The translations under genes were made by a program, and so were the position numbers. This document shows, piece by piece, positions 23,496 through 30,855 of a DNA stretch of 64,000 nt. The DNA is from Streptomyces caelestis (GTDB taxonomy: Bacteria; Actinomycetota; Actinomycetes; Streptomycetales; Streptomycetaceae). The DNA is taken from positions 4,526,001 through 4,590,000 of the forward strand of contig NZ_JACHNE010000001.1 of assembly GCF_014205255.1 (NCBI RefSeq), given 5' to 3'. Within the stretch, counting starts at the first letter, position 1. Every line of letters begins with the position of its first letter. The notes under the pieces were generated by a model. It searched no databases, was not told the origin of the DNA, and worked only from the letters and a program-made list of their open reading frames with translations.

Positions 23496-24907
23496 TGACC
23501 CGACGCCTCAAGGCCGCGCTGTCCCTGCTGTCGCTGCTGACGCTCGCGGCCTGCACGAGCGGTGGAGTGCGGCAGCAACAGCAGCCGCCGGGCGCCGACA
23601 CCTCCTTTCGGATCGTGGTGGCCAGCGGCCAGGACGTCACCGGCAAGAACGGCATACGCCAGCAGCTCATCGACGCCTGGAACGCCCAGCAGGGCGAACA
23701 CGGCTACCGGGCCCGCCTGGTGGAGCTGCCCGGCTCCGCCGACCAGCAGCGCAGCCAGCTGATCGGCGCCCTGCAGTCCGGCAGCGCCGAGTACGACGTG
23801 GTGAACCTGGACGTGACCTGGATCCCGGAGTTCGCCGACGCGGGCCTGATCCGCCCGCTGGGCGACACGGCCGTCAAGGACCCCGAGGACCTCATCCCGT
23901 CCGTGGACAGCACCTCGTACTGGGACGGCAAGCGGTACGCGGTCCCCTTCAACAGCGACGCCGGCCTGCTGTACTACCGCAAGGACCACCTGGTGAAGGC
24001 CGGTACCCCCCGGACCGACCTCGACGAAGGCGTCACCTGGGACAAACTCCGGGAGCTGCTCGTCCCCCTCGACAGAGCCGAGATCAAGGACCACGAGGCG
24101 ATCTGGACCACCCAGCTCGCCGCCTACGAGGGCCGTACCGTCAACGCGATCGAGGCGTTCGCCTCGGCCGAGGAGGGCTTTCGGCTGACCGACGACGACG
24201 GCGACTACGTGGCGACCGAGGAGCAGTTGACAGCGGGGATGACCGAACTGCGGAAGCGCACGGAGCCGCCGTACCTCCTGGAGGGGGCCGCCGAGTCCCG
24301 CGAGGCCGAATCGCTCAGCGCCTTCGCCGAGGGCCGCACCACCTTCCTGCGGCACTGGCCGTACGTCTACCCGACCCTGCACGAGACCTTCGGGGCCAAC
24401 CTCGGGGTGACCCGGCTGCCCGGCAAGTCCGTCCTCGGCGGCCAGAACCTGGCCGTCACCTCGTCCACGTCCGAGCAGCGCGCCGGGAAGGCGGCCGAAC
24501 TGATCGCGTTCCTCACCGACCCCGACAGCGAACGCTGCCTCCTGCGCGCCGGTTTCGCCGCGACCCGCACCTCGGCCTACCAGGAGGCCGGCACCGCCCC
24601 GGAATGCCGGCACGCCCCCGCGTACGCCGAGGGCCCCTCGGCGTCGCCCGGCGGCGAGAGCACCGCCCGCCTGGCCCCCGACCGGATGGCCGACGGCACC
24701 AGCTACTCCCGCGACATCCTGCTCCCGGCCCTGCGCGAGGCGGTACACCGCCCCCGCACTCCGCTCTACGGAGCGGTGACCCACACCCTCACCACCGAAC
24801 TCGACGCCCTGTACGGCCCGCCGAAAGGGCCCGGCGGAAGCCGGCCTGGTGACGCGGAGGTCGCGAAAAGCCTTGACGAGGCGTTGAGGGAAATTTTGCC
24901 CGGTTGA
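23492..24907 (+). CDS. Extracellular solute-binding lipoprotein
   Basis: A 471-residue family 1 (sugar/oligosaccharide type) solute-binding protein. The signal peptide ends in a lipobox (LTLAAC, Cys21). The mature part has the usual opening SFRIVVASGQDVTGKNG, then YDVVNLDVTWIPEFADAGLI, RYAVPFNSDAGLLYYRKD and GGQNLAVTS. It overlaps the caspase gene by 4 bp (ATGA), but no ABC permease or ATPase genes follow. It is therefore an orphan binding protein, more likely to present ligand to the caspase/vWA receptor than to feed a transporter. The ligand is not predictable from the sequence. Confidence 0.85.
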   Translation: MMTRRLKAALSLLSLLTLAACTSGGVRQQQQPPGADTSFRIVVASGQDVTGKNGIRQQLIDAWNAQQGEHGYRARLVELPGSADQQRSQLIGALQSGSAEYDVVNLDVTWIPEFADAGLIRPLGDTAVKDPEDLIPSVDSTSYWDGKRYAVPFNSDAGLLYYRKDHLVKAGTPRTDLDEGVTWDKLRELLVPLDRAEIKDHEAIWTTQLAAYEGRTVNAIEAFASAEEGFRLTDDDGDYVATEEQLTAGMTELRKRTEPPYLLEGAAESREAESLSAFAEGRTTFLRHWPYVYPTLHETFGANLGVTRLPGKSVLGGQNLAVTSSTSEQRAGKAAELIAFLTDPDSERCLLRAGFAATRTSAYQEAGTAPECRHAPAYAEGPSASPGGESTARLAPDRMADGTSYSRDILLPALREAVHRPRTPLYGAVTHTLTTELDALYGPPKGPGGSRPGDAEVAKSLDEALREILPG

Positions 24908-24947
24908 ATCTCCTCCTGGTGATGTTCACATTTCCTCCGTTGCTTGC

Positions 24948-25418
24948 GTGTGTCCCCGTGGGGGAATTTCCGCTGTCATCACCTTCGCCATGACCGGTGC
25001 GCTGTGCGGCGTCGGGGCGCAGGCGGCACAGGCCGCTCCGGCACAGCCGGAACTGCGCGCCGGAGCGGACGAGATCTGCGCGGTCCTCGGGATCGGCAGC
25101 GGCGCGGCGGGCCTCACCGAGGCGCTGGCCAAGGGAGCCTCGTGGGTGGGCATCGGCGCCAGCATCGGGTGCTACGCGTACACGAAGGCCAAGGAGGCCA
25201 CGCCGGCGCAGAAGAGGGCCGCGATGATCGCCTCCAACAAGAAGTACCAGGCGATGAGCGACATCAAGAAGCTCGATGCGCTGGGCTACTACTGCCGCAA
25301 GAAGAGCGGCGGTGGTGGCGGCACGGATGTCGCACCCGCCAACCCGACCGTGAAGATGGGGTACCGCGACATCAAGATGAAGGGCGTGACGTACAAGTGC
25401 ACGGCGACCGGGGACTGA
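24948..25418 (+). CDS. Small secreted protein
   Basis: About 156 residues with an N-terminal signal peptide (hydrophobic ISAVITFAMTGALCGVGAQA, cleavage near AQA-AP). The mature part has a Gly/Ala-rich stretch, four cysteines (EICAVLG, IGCYAY, YYCRKK, YKCTATGD) and a GGGGG linker near residue 125. Four cysteines in a secreted protein suggest two disulfides. The start is uncertain: GTG 24948 or ATG 24990; neither has a strong ribosome binding site. No family recognised. It lies 40 bp after the solute-binding gene and may belong to the same transcript. Confidence 0.6.
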   Translation: MCPRGGISAVITFAMTGALCGVGAQAAQAAPAQPELRAGADEICAVLGIGSGAAGLTEALAKGASWVGIGASIGCYAYTKAKEATPAQKRAAMIASNKKYQAMSDIKKLDALGYYCRKKSGGGGGTDVAPANPTVKMGYRDIKMKGVTYKCTATGD

Positions 25419-25612
25419 CCGGCCGGCGCGGCCCGGGCTATGGAGAACGCCTGCTGTTCTCCATAGCGCTGGTCGTGGTGAGCCTGCTGTGGATCACGCA
25501 GGACATGGCGACGTGGGCGACGGCGGCCTGTGCGGTCGGCGCGGCCGGTGGAGCGGTCGGGGTTTGTTACTTCGGCCGGCATTACATTCGCGCCCGCGGG
25601 AATTCGCACTAG
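25397..25612 (+). CDS. Possible small two-helix membrane protein
   Basis: A 71-residue frame from a GTG overlapping the previous stop. It contains two hydrophobic segments (LLFSIALVVVSLLW and TAACAVGAAGGAVGVCYF) and ends in RHYIRARGNSH. The two helices argue for coding, but a perfect 12-bp hairpin lies inside the first codons, which would hinder translation. Low confidence. Confidence 0.35.
   Translation: MHGDRGLTGRRGPGYGERLLFSIALVVVSLLWITQDMATWATAACAVGAAGGAVGVCYFGRHYIRARGNSH
25437..25467. terminator. Perfect 12-bp hairpin
   Basis: GCTATGGAGAAC and GTTCTCCATAGC are perfect complements around a 7-nt GCCTGCT loop, 18 bp after the stop of the small secreted protein. It may be a terminator or an operator. 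Confidence 0.55.
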
Positions 25613-25646
25613 TCGAATTCATCCCTGGAATTCACTCGTCGAATTC
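25600..25646. repeat. Cluster of four GAATTC palindromes
   Basis: GAATTC begins at 25600, 25615, 25628 and 25641, spaced 15, 13 and 13 bp, with partly repeated flanks (CTGGAATTCACTCGTCGAATTCC). Such AT-containing palindromes are rare in DNA of this composition. Confidence 0.85.
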
Positions 25647-25775
25647 CTTGCCCGGCATCACACTCGAACCAGACGGTCCTGCCGGGCCGGTCGGGCAGGG
25701 GAGTCCAGGCCCACCGGCCCGTCACGGCGTCGACGATCAGCACGCCGCGACCGCCCTCGGCGAGTTCGTCCACAG
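25609..25775 (-). pseudogene. C-terminal remnant of an RsbW-like ATP-binding protein
   Basis: The residues EGGRGVLIVDAVTGRWAW and GRTVWFEC match the C-terminal G-box and final strands of the many Streptomyces anti-sigma-type GHKL ATPases. The nucleotide-binding N-terminal two thirds are missing; upstream the frame turns into unrelated sequence and abuts a DUF397 fragment on the other strand. It is a truncated relic. Confidence 0.6.
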
Positions 25776-25777
25776 CT

Positions 25778-25921
25778 GTGGACAGCGGCGGTGATTGCGT
25801 GGAGGTCGCCGACCTCGGTGCTCCCGGAGTCGGCGTGCGCGACTCCGAGAAGCCCGAGGCCGGGACCCTCACCGTCTCTCCGTTGGCCTATGCCGTCTTG
25901 GTGGCGTACGTCAGCGGGTGA
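25778..25921 (+). pseudogene. C-terminal remnant of a DUF397 protein
   Basis: About 47 residues read DSGGDCVEVADLG, then VGVRDSEKPEAGTLTVSPLAY, matching the C-terminal half of DUF397 proteins (normally about 65-80 residues beginning with a WxKSSYS motif). The conserved N-terminal half is gone. It overlaps the last codons of the minus-strand secreted gene by 11 bp. DUF397 genes usually sit beside an HTH regulator and an RsbW-like ATPase, so this and the adjacent ATPase fragment may be scraps of one lost locus. Confidence 0.65.
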
Positions 25922-27911
25922 AGACGAAGTACTTCCATGCGCCGTACGTCGTCGTGTTGACGTTGTCGCCCGACGTGGGGTCGATGTAGGACGAGCGGAT
26001 CCGGAAGCGCGGACCGACCGGCGGCGTGCCGTCGAGCGTCACCGCGTCCTTGCCGTAGCGGTCGAGGGCGACGTACTCCGCGGTCGTGGTGCGCCACGCG
26101 CCGTCGGAGTAACGCTGGACCTGGAGCTGGTACTTGCGGCCCGGGTACATCGACATCGTCGTGTTGTGGACGGGGTCCTTGGACTGGCGGAAGTAGAAGT
26201 ACTTCTGGTTCCACGCGGTCGCCGACTTGTAGGAGCCGCTCAGGGACGTCGAGACCTTGACCCTGGTGTAGACCGAGTTGGTGACCGTCTTCGGGGCGTA
26301 GCGCGTGTCGCCCGTGAACTTCGCGCTGACCTTCGTGTCACGGGTCAGGTGGACCGTCGCGGAGAGGTCGCCGGCCGAGTTGACCGTGCCCTTCTTCACC
26401 AGCGTGTTCGGCTTGTCGGAGCCGTACGGGTCGGCCCAGATCTCGACCGTGCGGTTCTTGTACGTCGTGCCGAGGTGCGCGGTGAAGGTGACGTCACGGC
26501 CGTGGTCGTACACCTTGCCGTTGTTGGTCAGCGTCAGCGTGGTCGCCGTCTTCGCCACGGTCGTCGATGCGGAGGCCGTGGCGCCCGCGTGGTCCGCGTC
26601 GCCCGCGTACGTGACCGTGTACGTCACCTTTCCGCCGGCCGGCGGCGTGTCCGTGAAGGAGTACGAGCCGTCTGCGGCGACCGTCGCCGTGCCGAGCGGC
26701 TTGCCGGAGGGGGACTCGTCGTCGGTGCGGGTGACGGAGACCTTCGTGCCCGTCGGGAACGGCGCCGACGAGGACAGCGTGCCGGTGAGGGTGAGGGCCT
26801 TGGCACGGGTGGCCGTGGCGGGGGCGTTCGCCGTGAGGGTGGTGGACGTCTTCGTCGGGGCGTCGAGGATCCGCAGCGCGTAGACGTTGTTGTCGTTCTC
26901 GGAGATCGCGAACAGCTTGCTCTCGTCGGGTGCCCAGGCCAGGCCGGCGGGGGCCAGGGTGTCGGCGCCGCTGCTGTTGCCGGTGTTGGGGAAGTCGTAC
27001 TGCCTCAGCGGTATCGAGGTGCCCGGCTTGAAGACGTGGACGTCCGGGTCGTACCAGGAGAACGTGCCCGCCGCGACGTCGCCGTTCGGGGCGATGTCCA
27101 CCGCGTTCGGGTAGGTGTTGGTGACGTACTTGCCGTCCGCGGACAGGTCCGTGAGCTTGTAGACGGCCTGGTAGTACGGCGCGCCGCTGGCCGTGACGAC
27201 ATCCTTGCCGTCCGGCGTGACCGCGAGGTCCTGGAGGTTGCCGCCGCCCGTGCTGCCCGGGTCGAAGGCGTACGCGGTACGGCTCGCCGTGCCGGAGGAG
27301 ACGTCGTACACGGCGAGTTCGACCGGGCTCTGGCCCGGCGCGCCCGCGGCGAGCGTGCCCGGGGCGCCCGGGGAGGCGTCCAGGATCGGGGCCTCGTAGA
27401 AGGTGCGGCTGGTGTCCTGGCCCAGGGTGACGCCCGGGTCGGTGGCGTTCGGGTCGAGCGAGCCGATGTTGCCGTCGCCGGAGGCGCCGTAGCTGAACCA
27501 CAGCTTGCCGCCGGCCAGGGCGACGTAGGCCGGGCCGGCGCCCTGGCCCGTGGACCAGCGGCGGGTCTCGGTCGCCGTGGCCGTGTCGATCGCGACGATC
27601 GCGGTCGCGTCGTGCACGGCCGCGTACAGGGTGCCCGAGTCGGACGACAGCTCCAGGCCGTGGACGCCGGGCAGCGAGCCGACAGTGCCGACGACCGTGC
27701 CGGCGTAGTTCGTGACGACGACCTGGCCGGCGGTCGGGTCGCTGATGAACACCCGCTGGTGGACCCCGTCGACGACGATGTCGCCGGTCGACTTCAGGGG
27801 CAGGGTCGTGCTGGAGTCGGCCACCGCCGACCCGGCGCCGGTCGCGACCAGTGCGACGGAGCTGAAGAGGACCGCGAGCGCTGTGGCGGTAGGCAGAGTG
27901 CGTCTGCGCAC
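25911..27911 (-). CDS. Secreted beta-propeller protein with Ig-like repeats
   Basis: A 666-residue exported protein. The GTG at 27911 begins VRRRTLPTATALAVLF, a signal peptide ending near SAVADS, and is preferred over the listed upstream start. Residues 40-340 are a YncE/lactonase-like propeller (VVDGVHQRVFISDP, GVHGLELSSDSGTLYAAV, DLAVTPDGKDVVTASG, GLAWAPDESKLFAIS). Residues 350-560 hold two or three Ig-like Big repeats (TYAGDADHAGATA, KFTGDTRYAPKTV). The C-terminal 110 residues, rich in Tyr and Arg, appear in other Streptomyces surface proteins. Probable cell-surface or extracellular binding protein of unknown ligand. Confidence 0.8.
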   Translation of the reverse strand: MRRRTLPTATALAVLFSSVALVATGAGSAVADSSTTLPLKSTGDIVVDGVHQRVFISDPTAGQVVVTNYAGTVVGTVGSLPGVHGLELSSDSGTLYAAVHDATAIVAIDTATATETRRWSTGQGAGPAYVALAGGKLWFSYGASGDGNIGSLDPNATDPGVTLGQDTSRTFYEAPILDASPGAPGTLAAGAPGQSPVELAVYDVSSGTASRTAYAFDPGSTGGGNLQDLAVTPDGKDVVTASGAPYYQAVYKLTDLSADGKYVTNTYPNAVDIAPNGDVAAGTFSWYDPDVHVFKPGTSIPLRQYDFPNTGNSSGADTLAPAGLAWAPDESKLFAISENDNNVYALRILDAPTKTSTTLTANAPATATRAKALTLTGTLSSSAPFPTGTKVSVTRTDDESPSGKPLGTATVAADGSYSFTDTPPAGGKVTYTVTYAGDADHAGATASASTTVAKTATTLTLTNNGKVYDHGRDVTFTAHLGTTYKNRTVEIWADPYGSDKPNTLVKKGTVNSAGDLSATVHLTRDTKVSAKFTGDTRYAPKTVTNSVYTRVKVSTSLSGSYKSATAWNQKYFYFRQSKDPVHNTTMSMYPGRKYQLQVQRYSDGAWRTTTAEYVALDRYGKDAVTLDGTPPVGPRFRIRSSYIDPTSGDNVNTTTYGAWKYFVFTR

Positions 27912-28073
27912 GATGTTTTCGAACCCCCCGGAACGAAAGACGTGAGGGCCGGACGCGGTGACTGGGCGCGCGTGCGGCCGTGAGTGATCGAAGGTTAGGG
28001 GATCGCACTGACAGCCGGGTGAACCGATGCCCAAGAGATGGGTGAGAGCACCGCGGAAGGTGTGCCGGGGCCG

Positions 28074-28454
28074 CTATCCGTCGCAGCCGGCCCGGGCGGT
28101 GACCGGTTCGCCTGCGTGAATGATCGAGCCGAGCATGGCGTGGGCGGCTTGGAGCTGTTCGATGGAGCGGCCCAGGCGCTCGCGTTCGTCCTTGAGGTCC
28201 TGCGCCATTTCCTCGCAGGTCGGCGCCAGGATGGCTCCCTCGTCGGCCATGCAGGGCAGCACCTCCCGGATCAGGTCGGTGTTCAGCCCTGCCGCGAGCA
28301 GGATCCGGACGCGGCGCACGGTGGCCACATCGGACTCGTCGAACTCGCGGTAGCCGCTGGCTCGCCGCTGCGGTCGCAGCAGCCCTTGCTGCTCGTAGTA
28401 CCGCAGGCTCCTGGTGCTGACGCCGGTCCGCCTCGACAGCTCGCCGATGAACAT
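28074..28454 (-). CDS. MerR family transcriptional regulator
   Basis: A 126-residue regulator, ATG at 28454 preceded by GGGAG. Residues 1-70 are the MerR winged helix (MFIGELSRRTGVSTRSLRYY, GLLRPQRRASGYREF), followed by a dimerisation coiled coil. Two cysteines (EVLPCMADEG and APTCEEM) could sense metal or oxidants, but the classical metal-site spacing is not clear. It is divergent from an SDR gene, with a MerR-type promoter in between that is its likely target. Confidence 0.9.
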   Translation of the reverse strand: MFIGELSRRTGVSTRSLRYYEQQGLLRPQRRASGYREFDESDVATVRRVRILLAAGLNTDLIREVLPCMADEGAILAPTCEEMAQDLKDERERLGRSIEQLQAAHAMLGSIIHAGEPVTARAGCDG

Positions 28455-28474
28455 GTGACTCCCGGCACAGAAGT

Positions 28475-28504
28475 TTGACTCTGACATCAACGTCAAGGTT
28501 TAGC
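28475..28504 (+). promoter_or_regulatory. MerR-type promoter/operator of the SDR gene
   Basis: TTGAC (28475) and GTCAA (28492-28496) form an inverted repeat that overlaps a -35 box (TTGACT). The likely -10 (TTTAGC, 28499-28504) is 18 bp away. Long spacers with a dyad between the boxes are the hallmark of MerR-activated promoters. Confidence 0.6.
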
Positions 28505-28513
28505 TTAGCCGCC

Positions 28514-29311
28514 ATGACAACGACTCACAGCACCCAGGAATCTCCCACCATCGATCCGAAGGCCCTGGCGGGTAAGAAGGCCGTGGTCACCGGCGGCACC
28601 ATCGGCATGGGCCGGGCCATCGTCCAGGCCTTGACCGACCGCGGCGCCGAGGTCATCTACACCGGGCGCGATGACCAGCGACTCGCCGAGGCCCAGGCGG
28701 CACTCGACACCCCGCTGGCCCACCCGGTGCGCTCCGACGCCACTGACGCCACTGCCATCGCCGCCCTCGGCGATCAGGTCGCCGACCGCCTCGGCCGCGT
28801 CGACTACCTGTTCGTCAACCAGGGCATCGCCGAGTTCCAGACGCTCGAAGAGGTCACCGAGGAATCGTGGGACCGCATCTTCGACGTGAACGCCAAGGGC
28901 GCCTTCTTCACCGTCCAGCGGCTGGCGCCGCTGATGTCCGAGGGCGGCTCCATCGTGTTCACCACTGTCTCCAACGACCAGATCTTCCCGGGTCTCAGCG
29001 CCTACTCCGGGGCGAAGGAGGCCGTCGCCGCCTTCGCCAAGGTGCTCGCCGCCGAGCTGCTCCCCCGCAAGATCCGCGTCAACGCGATCGCCCCCGGGTT
29101 CATCCTCACCCCCACCATGGGCGTCGCCGAACTGACCGACGAGCAGCGCGCCGAGTTCGTCGAACAGGGCAACGCCTCCACGCCGATGGGCCGAGGAGGC
29201 ACCGTGGAGGAGATCGCCGCCGCCGCGCTGTACCTGGCCGTCGAGGCCACCTTCACCACCGGCGTGGAACTCCCCGTGGACGGCGGGTTCGGCCAGGGCC
29301 TCGGCGCATGA
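28514..29311 (+). CDS. Short-chain dehydrogenase/reductase
   Basis: A 265-residue classical SDR oxidoreductase. The cofactor motif is TGGTIGMG near residue 28, and the acidic or arginine residue after strand 2 (YTGRDD) suggests NADP(H). The catalytic Ser/Tyr/Lys set is in TTVSND and YSGAK, and the NAG motif appears as NQG. The ATG at 28514 is used rather than the listed upstream start, which would lie within the promoter. It is paired with a divergent MerR regulator, so it probably detoxifies whatever that regulator senses. Confidence 0.88.
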   Translation: MTTTHSTQESPTIDPKALAGKKAVVTGGTIGMGRAIVQALTDRGAEVIYTGRDDQRLAEAQAALDTPLAHPVRSDATDATAIAALGDQVADRLGRVDYLFVNQGIAEFQTLEEVTEESWDRIFDVNAKGAFFTVQRLAPLMSEGGSIVFTTVSNDQIFPGLSAYSGAKEAVAAFAKVLAAELLPRKIRVNAIAPGFILTPTMGVAELTDEQRAEFVEQGNASTPMGRGGTVEEIAAAALYLAVEATFTTGVELPVDGGFGQGLGA

Positions 29312-29318
29312 CCGAAGC

Positions 29319-29489
29319 CTAGGGCGACTCCCTGCCCCCCTCGACCTCCAACTGGGCACCGCGCAGTTCGGGCGGATCCGCCGCTCTCGCCGGCCCCGCG
29401 TTCGCCGCCAGCAGTAGGGTCGCGACGGCGACCACGGCCGCGGCGAAGCCTCTGGCGTACCGATCGGCGGTGCGTGGGCGTTCGAGCAC
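29319..29489 (-). CDS. Small exported protein
   Basis: A 56-residue frame on the minus strand. It starts at GTG 29489 with GAGG upstream, then VLERPRTADRYARGF, a hydrophobic core AAAVVAVATLLLAANAG and a likely cleavage site ARA-AD. The mature part is only about 22 acidic residues (PPELRGAQLEVEGGRESP). It looks like the front end of a larger secreted protein that has lost its body, or a genuine micropeptide. Its stop lies 8 bp past the SDR stop on the other strand. Confidence 0.45.
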   Translation of the reverse strand: MLERPRTADRYARGFAAAVVAVATLLLAANAGPARAADPPELRGAQLEVEGGRESP

Positions 29490-29604
29490 GGCGACCTCGT
29501 AACAGGGGCGGCGACTATGACAGCAGTGTGTTAAGCACGCTTATCTCTCGGTTTAACCTAGGGGCAGCCCGAGCCGAACGGCAAGAGGGGCAGGGGGAGT
29601 CGGC

Positions 29605-30357
29605 GTGGGGGAGCGTGACGATCCGGGGACCATCGGCCGTCGGGTGCAGCGGTTATGTGTCGAACGCGGCTTGACGCAGCGGCAGTTGGCGGAACCCGCG
29701 TACACCCCCGCCTATGTCTCCACCCTGGAGTCGGGCCGGGTGCGGCCCTCCGACGACGCCCTGCGGCATCTCGCCGGGCGGCTCGGTGTCGCCTTCGACG
29801 AACTCGCCACCGGTCGTTCGGCCCGGCGCGTGACGGAGTTACGGCTGCGGCTGACCGAGGCCCAGCGCGTCTTCGCCGTCGGCGAGGCCGAGGCGGCGGC
29901 GGAGCAGTACGCCGAGCTGCTCGTCGAGGCCGAGACGTACGGGCCGCCCGGGGAACAGGCCGCCGTGGTCAAGTCCGCCAGGGGCACCGTCGAGAACCCG
30001 GGGAAGAACGTCGCGCAGAAGTCTGGTCTGAACCGCTCCATCAGTCAGGAGGCATGGGGACGCACCGTGACGATGCTGACGTACAAGGCCGCCCGCCACG
30101 GCGGCACCCTGCACAAGGTCCCCGCCCCCGGAACCTCCCAGCGCTGTTCGATGTGCGGCTTCACCACGCCGGGCAGTCGGGAGTCCCAGGCCGTGTTCGG
30201 GTGCAAGAACGAAGACTGCGGCTGGTCCGGCAACGCCGACCACAACGCGGCCCGGAACATCTTGCACCTGTACCGGACGGGCCGCGCGCTCATCCCGGCT
30301 GCCGGGAGGGCAGTCGTCAGGCGTGCTCGCCGCGTCAAGCCCGCCACCGCAAGGTAG
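29605..30357 (+). CDS. Chimeric frame: XRE HTH regulator N-terminus fused to TnpB C-terminus
   Basis: A continuous 250-residue frame created by insertion. Residues 1-122 are a regulator N-terminus with a helix-turn-helix (IGRRVQRLCVERGLTQRQLA, YVSTLESGRVRPSD) and the first helical repeat. From about residue 123 it is the C-terminal part of a TnpB nuclease (GTVENPGKNVAQKSGLNRS, RCSMCG, CKNEDCGW, NADHNAARNIL), holding the zinc finger and RuvC-III but not RuvC-I and II. GTG start with GGGGGAG upstream. A rare TTA leucine codon at 29653 makes translation depend on bldA in Streptomyces. Probably a broken gene, but the fusion could be expressed. Confidence 0.75.
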   Translation: MGERDDPGTIGRRVQRLCVERGLTQRQLAEPAYTPAYVSTLESGRVRPSDDALRHLAGRLGVAFDELATGRSARRVTELRLRLTEAQRVFAVGEAEAAAEQYAELLVEAETYGPPGEQAAVVKSARGTVENPGKNVAQKSGLNRSISQEAWGRTVTMLTYKAARHGGTLHKVPAPGTSQRCSMCGFTTPGSRESQAVFGCKNEDCGWSGNADHNAARNILHLYRTGRALIPAAGRAVVRRARRVKPATAR

Positions 30358-30395
30358 GCAGGAATCTCCCGGCTTCAGCCGGGAGAGCACTTCAA
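29971..30395 (+). mobile_element. Truncated IS200/IS605-type TnpB element
   Basis: About 425 bp of foreign sequence between two halves of a regulator gene. It contains the 3' third of a tnpB gene, its TAG stop at 30355-30357, and the right end, which is a perfect 8-bp hairpin (CTCCCGGC-TTCA-GCCGGGAG, 30366-30385) followed by the boundary TTCAA (30391-30395). The left end and the catalytic front of tnpB are gone. Removing these bases would rejoin the host frame. Confidence 0.75.
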
Positions 30396-30785
30396 AGCAC
30401 CCAGGTCGCCGTCGAACTGGCCGACGTGCTCCACCGGCGCGGCGAGTCCGACGAGGCGGCGGCCCTGCTGCACGGCGTCCTCGACGACCTGTCGCCCGAG
30501 CGCGGCGCCGTCCACTCCGCCGCCGCGCACCGCCTCCTCGGCATCATCGCCGAGGACGCCCGCCGCACCGAGGACGCCGAGGAGCACTACGTCCGCGCCC
30601 TGAGCCTGCTGGAGCGGGCGGGCGCGGCCGGCGACCTGGCCGACCTGTGCCGCCTGCTCGGCGACCTGCTGCGCCGCACCGGGCGGGTGGAGGCGGCCCT
30701 GGACGCCTACCGGACGGGTCTCGGCCACCGCACGGCCCCCGGCACCACCACCCTCGGGCCCGCGCCCGCACAGCCTCCCCTCTGA
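30396..30785 (+). pseudogene. Disconnected C-terminal half of the HTH/TPR regulator
   Basis: From the TnpB right end the frame continues STQVAVELADVLHRRGES and AAALLHGVLDDLSPE, then two TPR-like units (AAHRLLGIIAEDARR, EEHYVRALSLLERAG, LCRLLGDLLRRTGRV) to a stop at 30785. It has no start codon of its own and is in the same frame as the N-terminal half once the 425-bp insertion is removed, giving a regulator of about 250 residues. Confidence 0.7.
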
Positions 30786-30855
30786 GGGAAAAGGGGCTTC
30801 CCACCGTCGTGCGGGTTAGCCTCCTCCGGGGACGCGAACGACCGGGGCGGGGAGC

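Noticed and set aside
25489..25794. 101-codon frame across the GAATTC cluster
   Set aside because: It mixes fragments of other frames, has no ribosome binding site, and overlaps two better-supported relics.
25530..27983. An 817-codon open frame opposite the secreted propeller protein
   Set aside because: Arg/Val/Gly-rich antisense shadow with no recognisable domain or signal.
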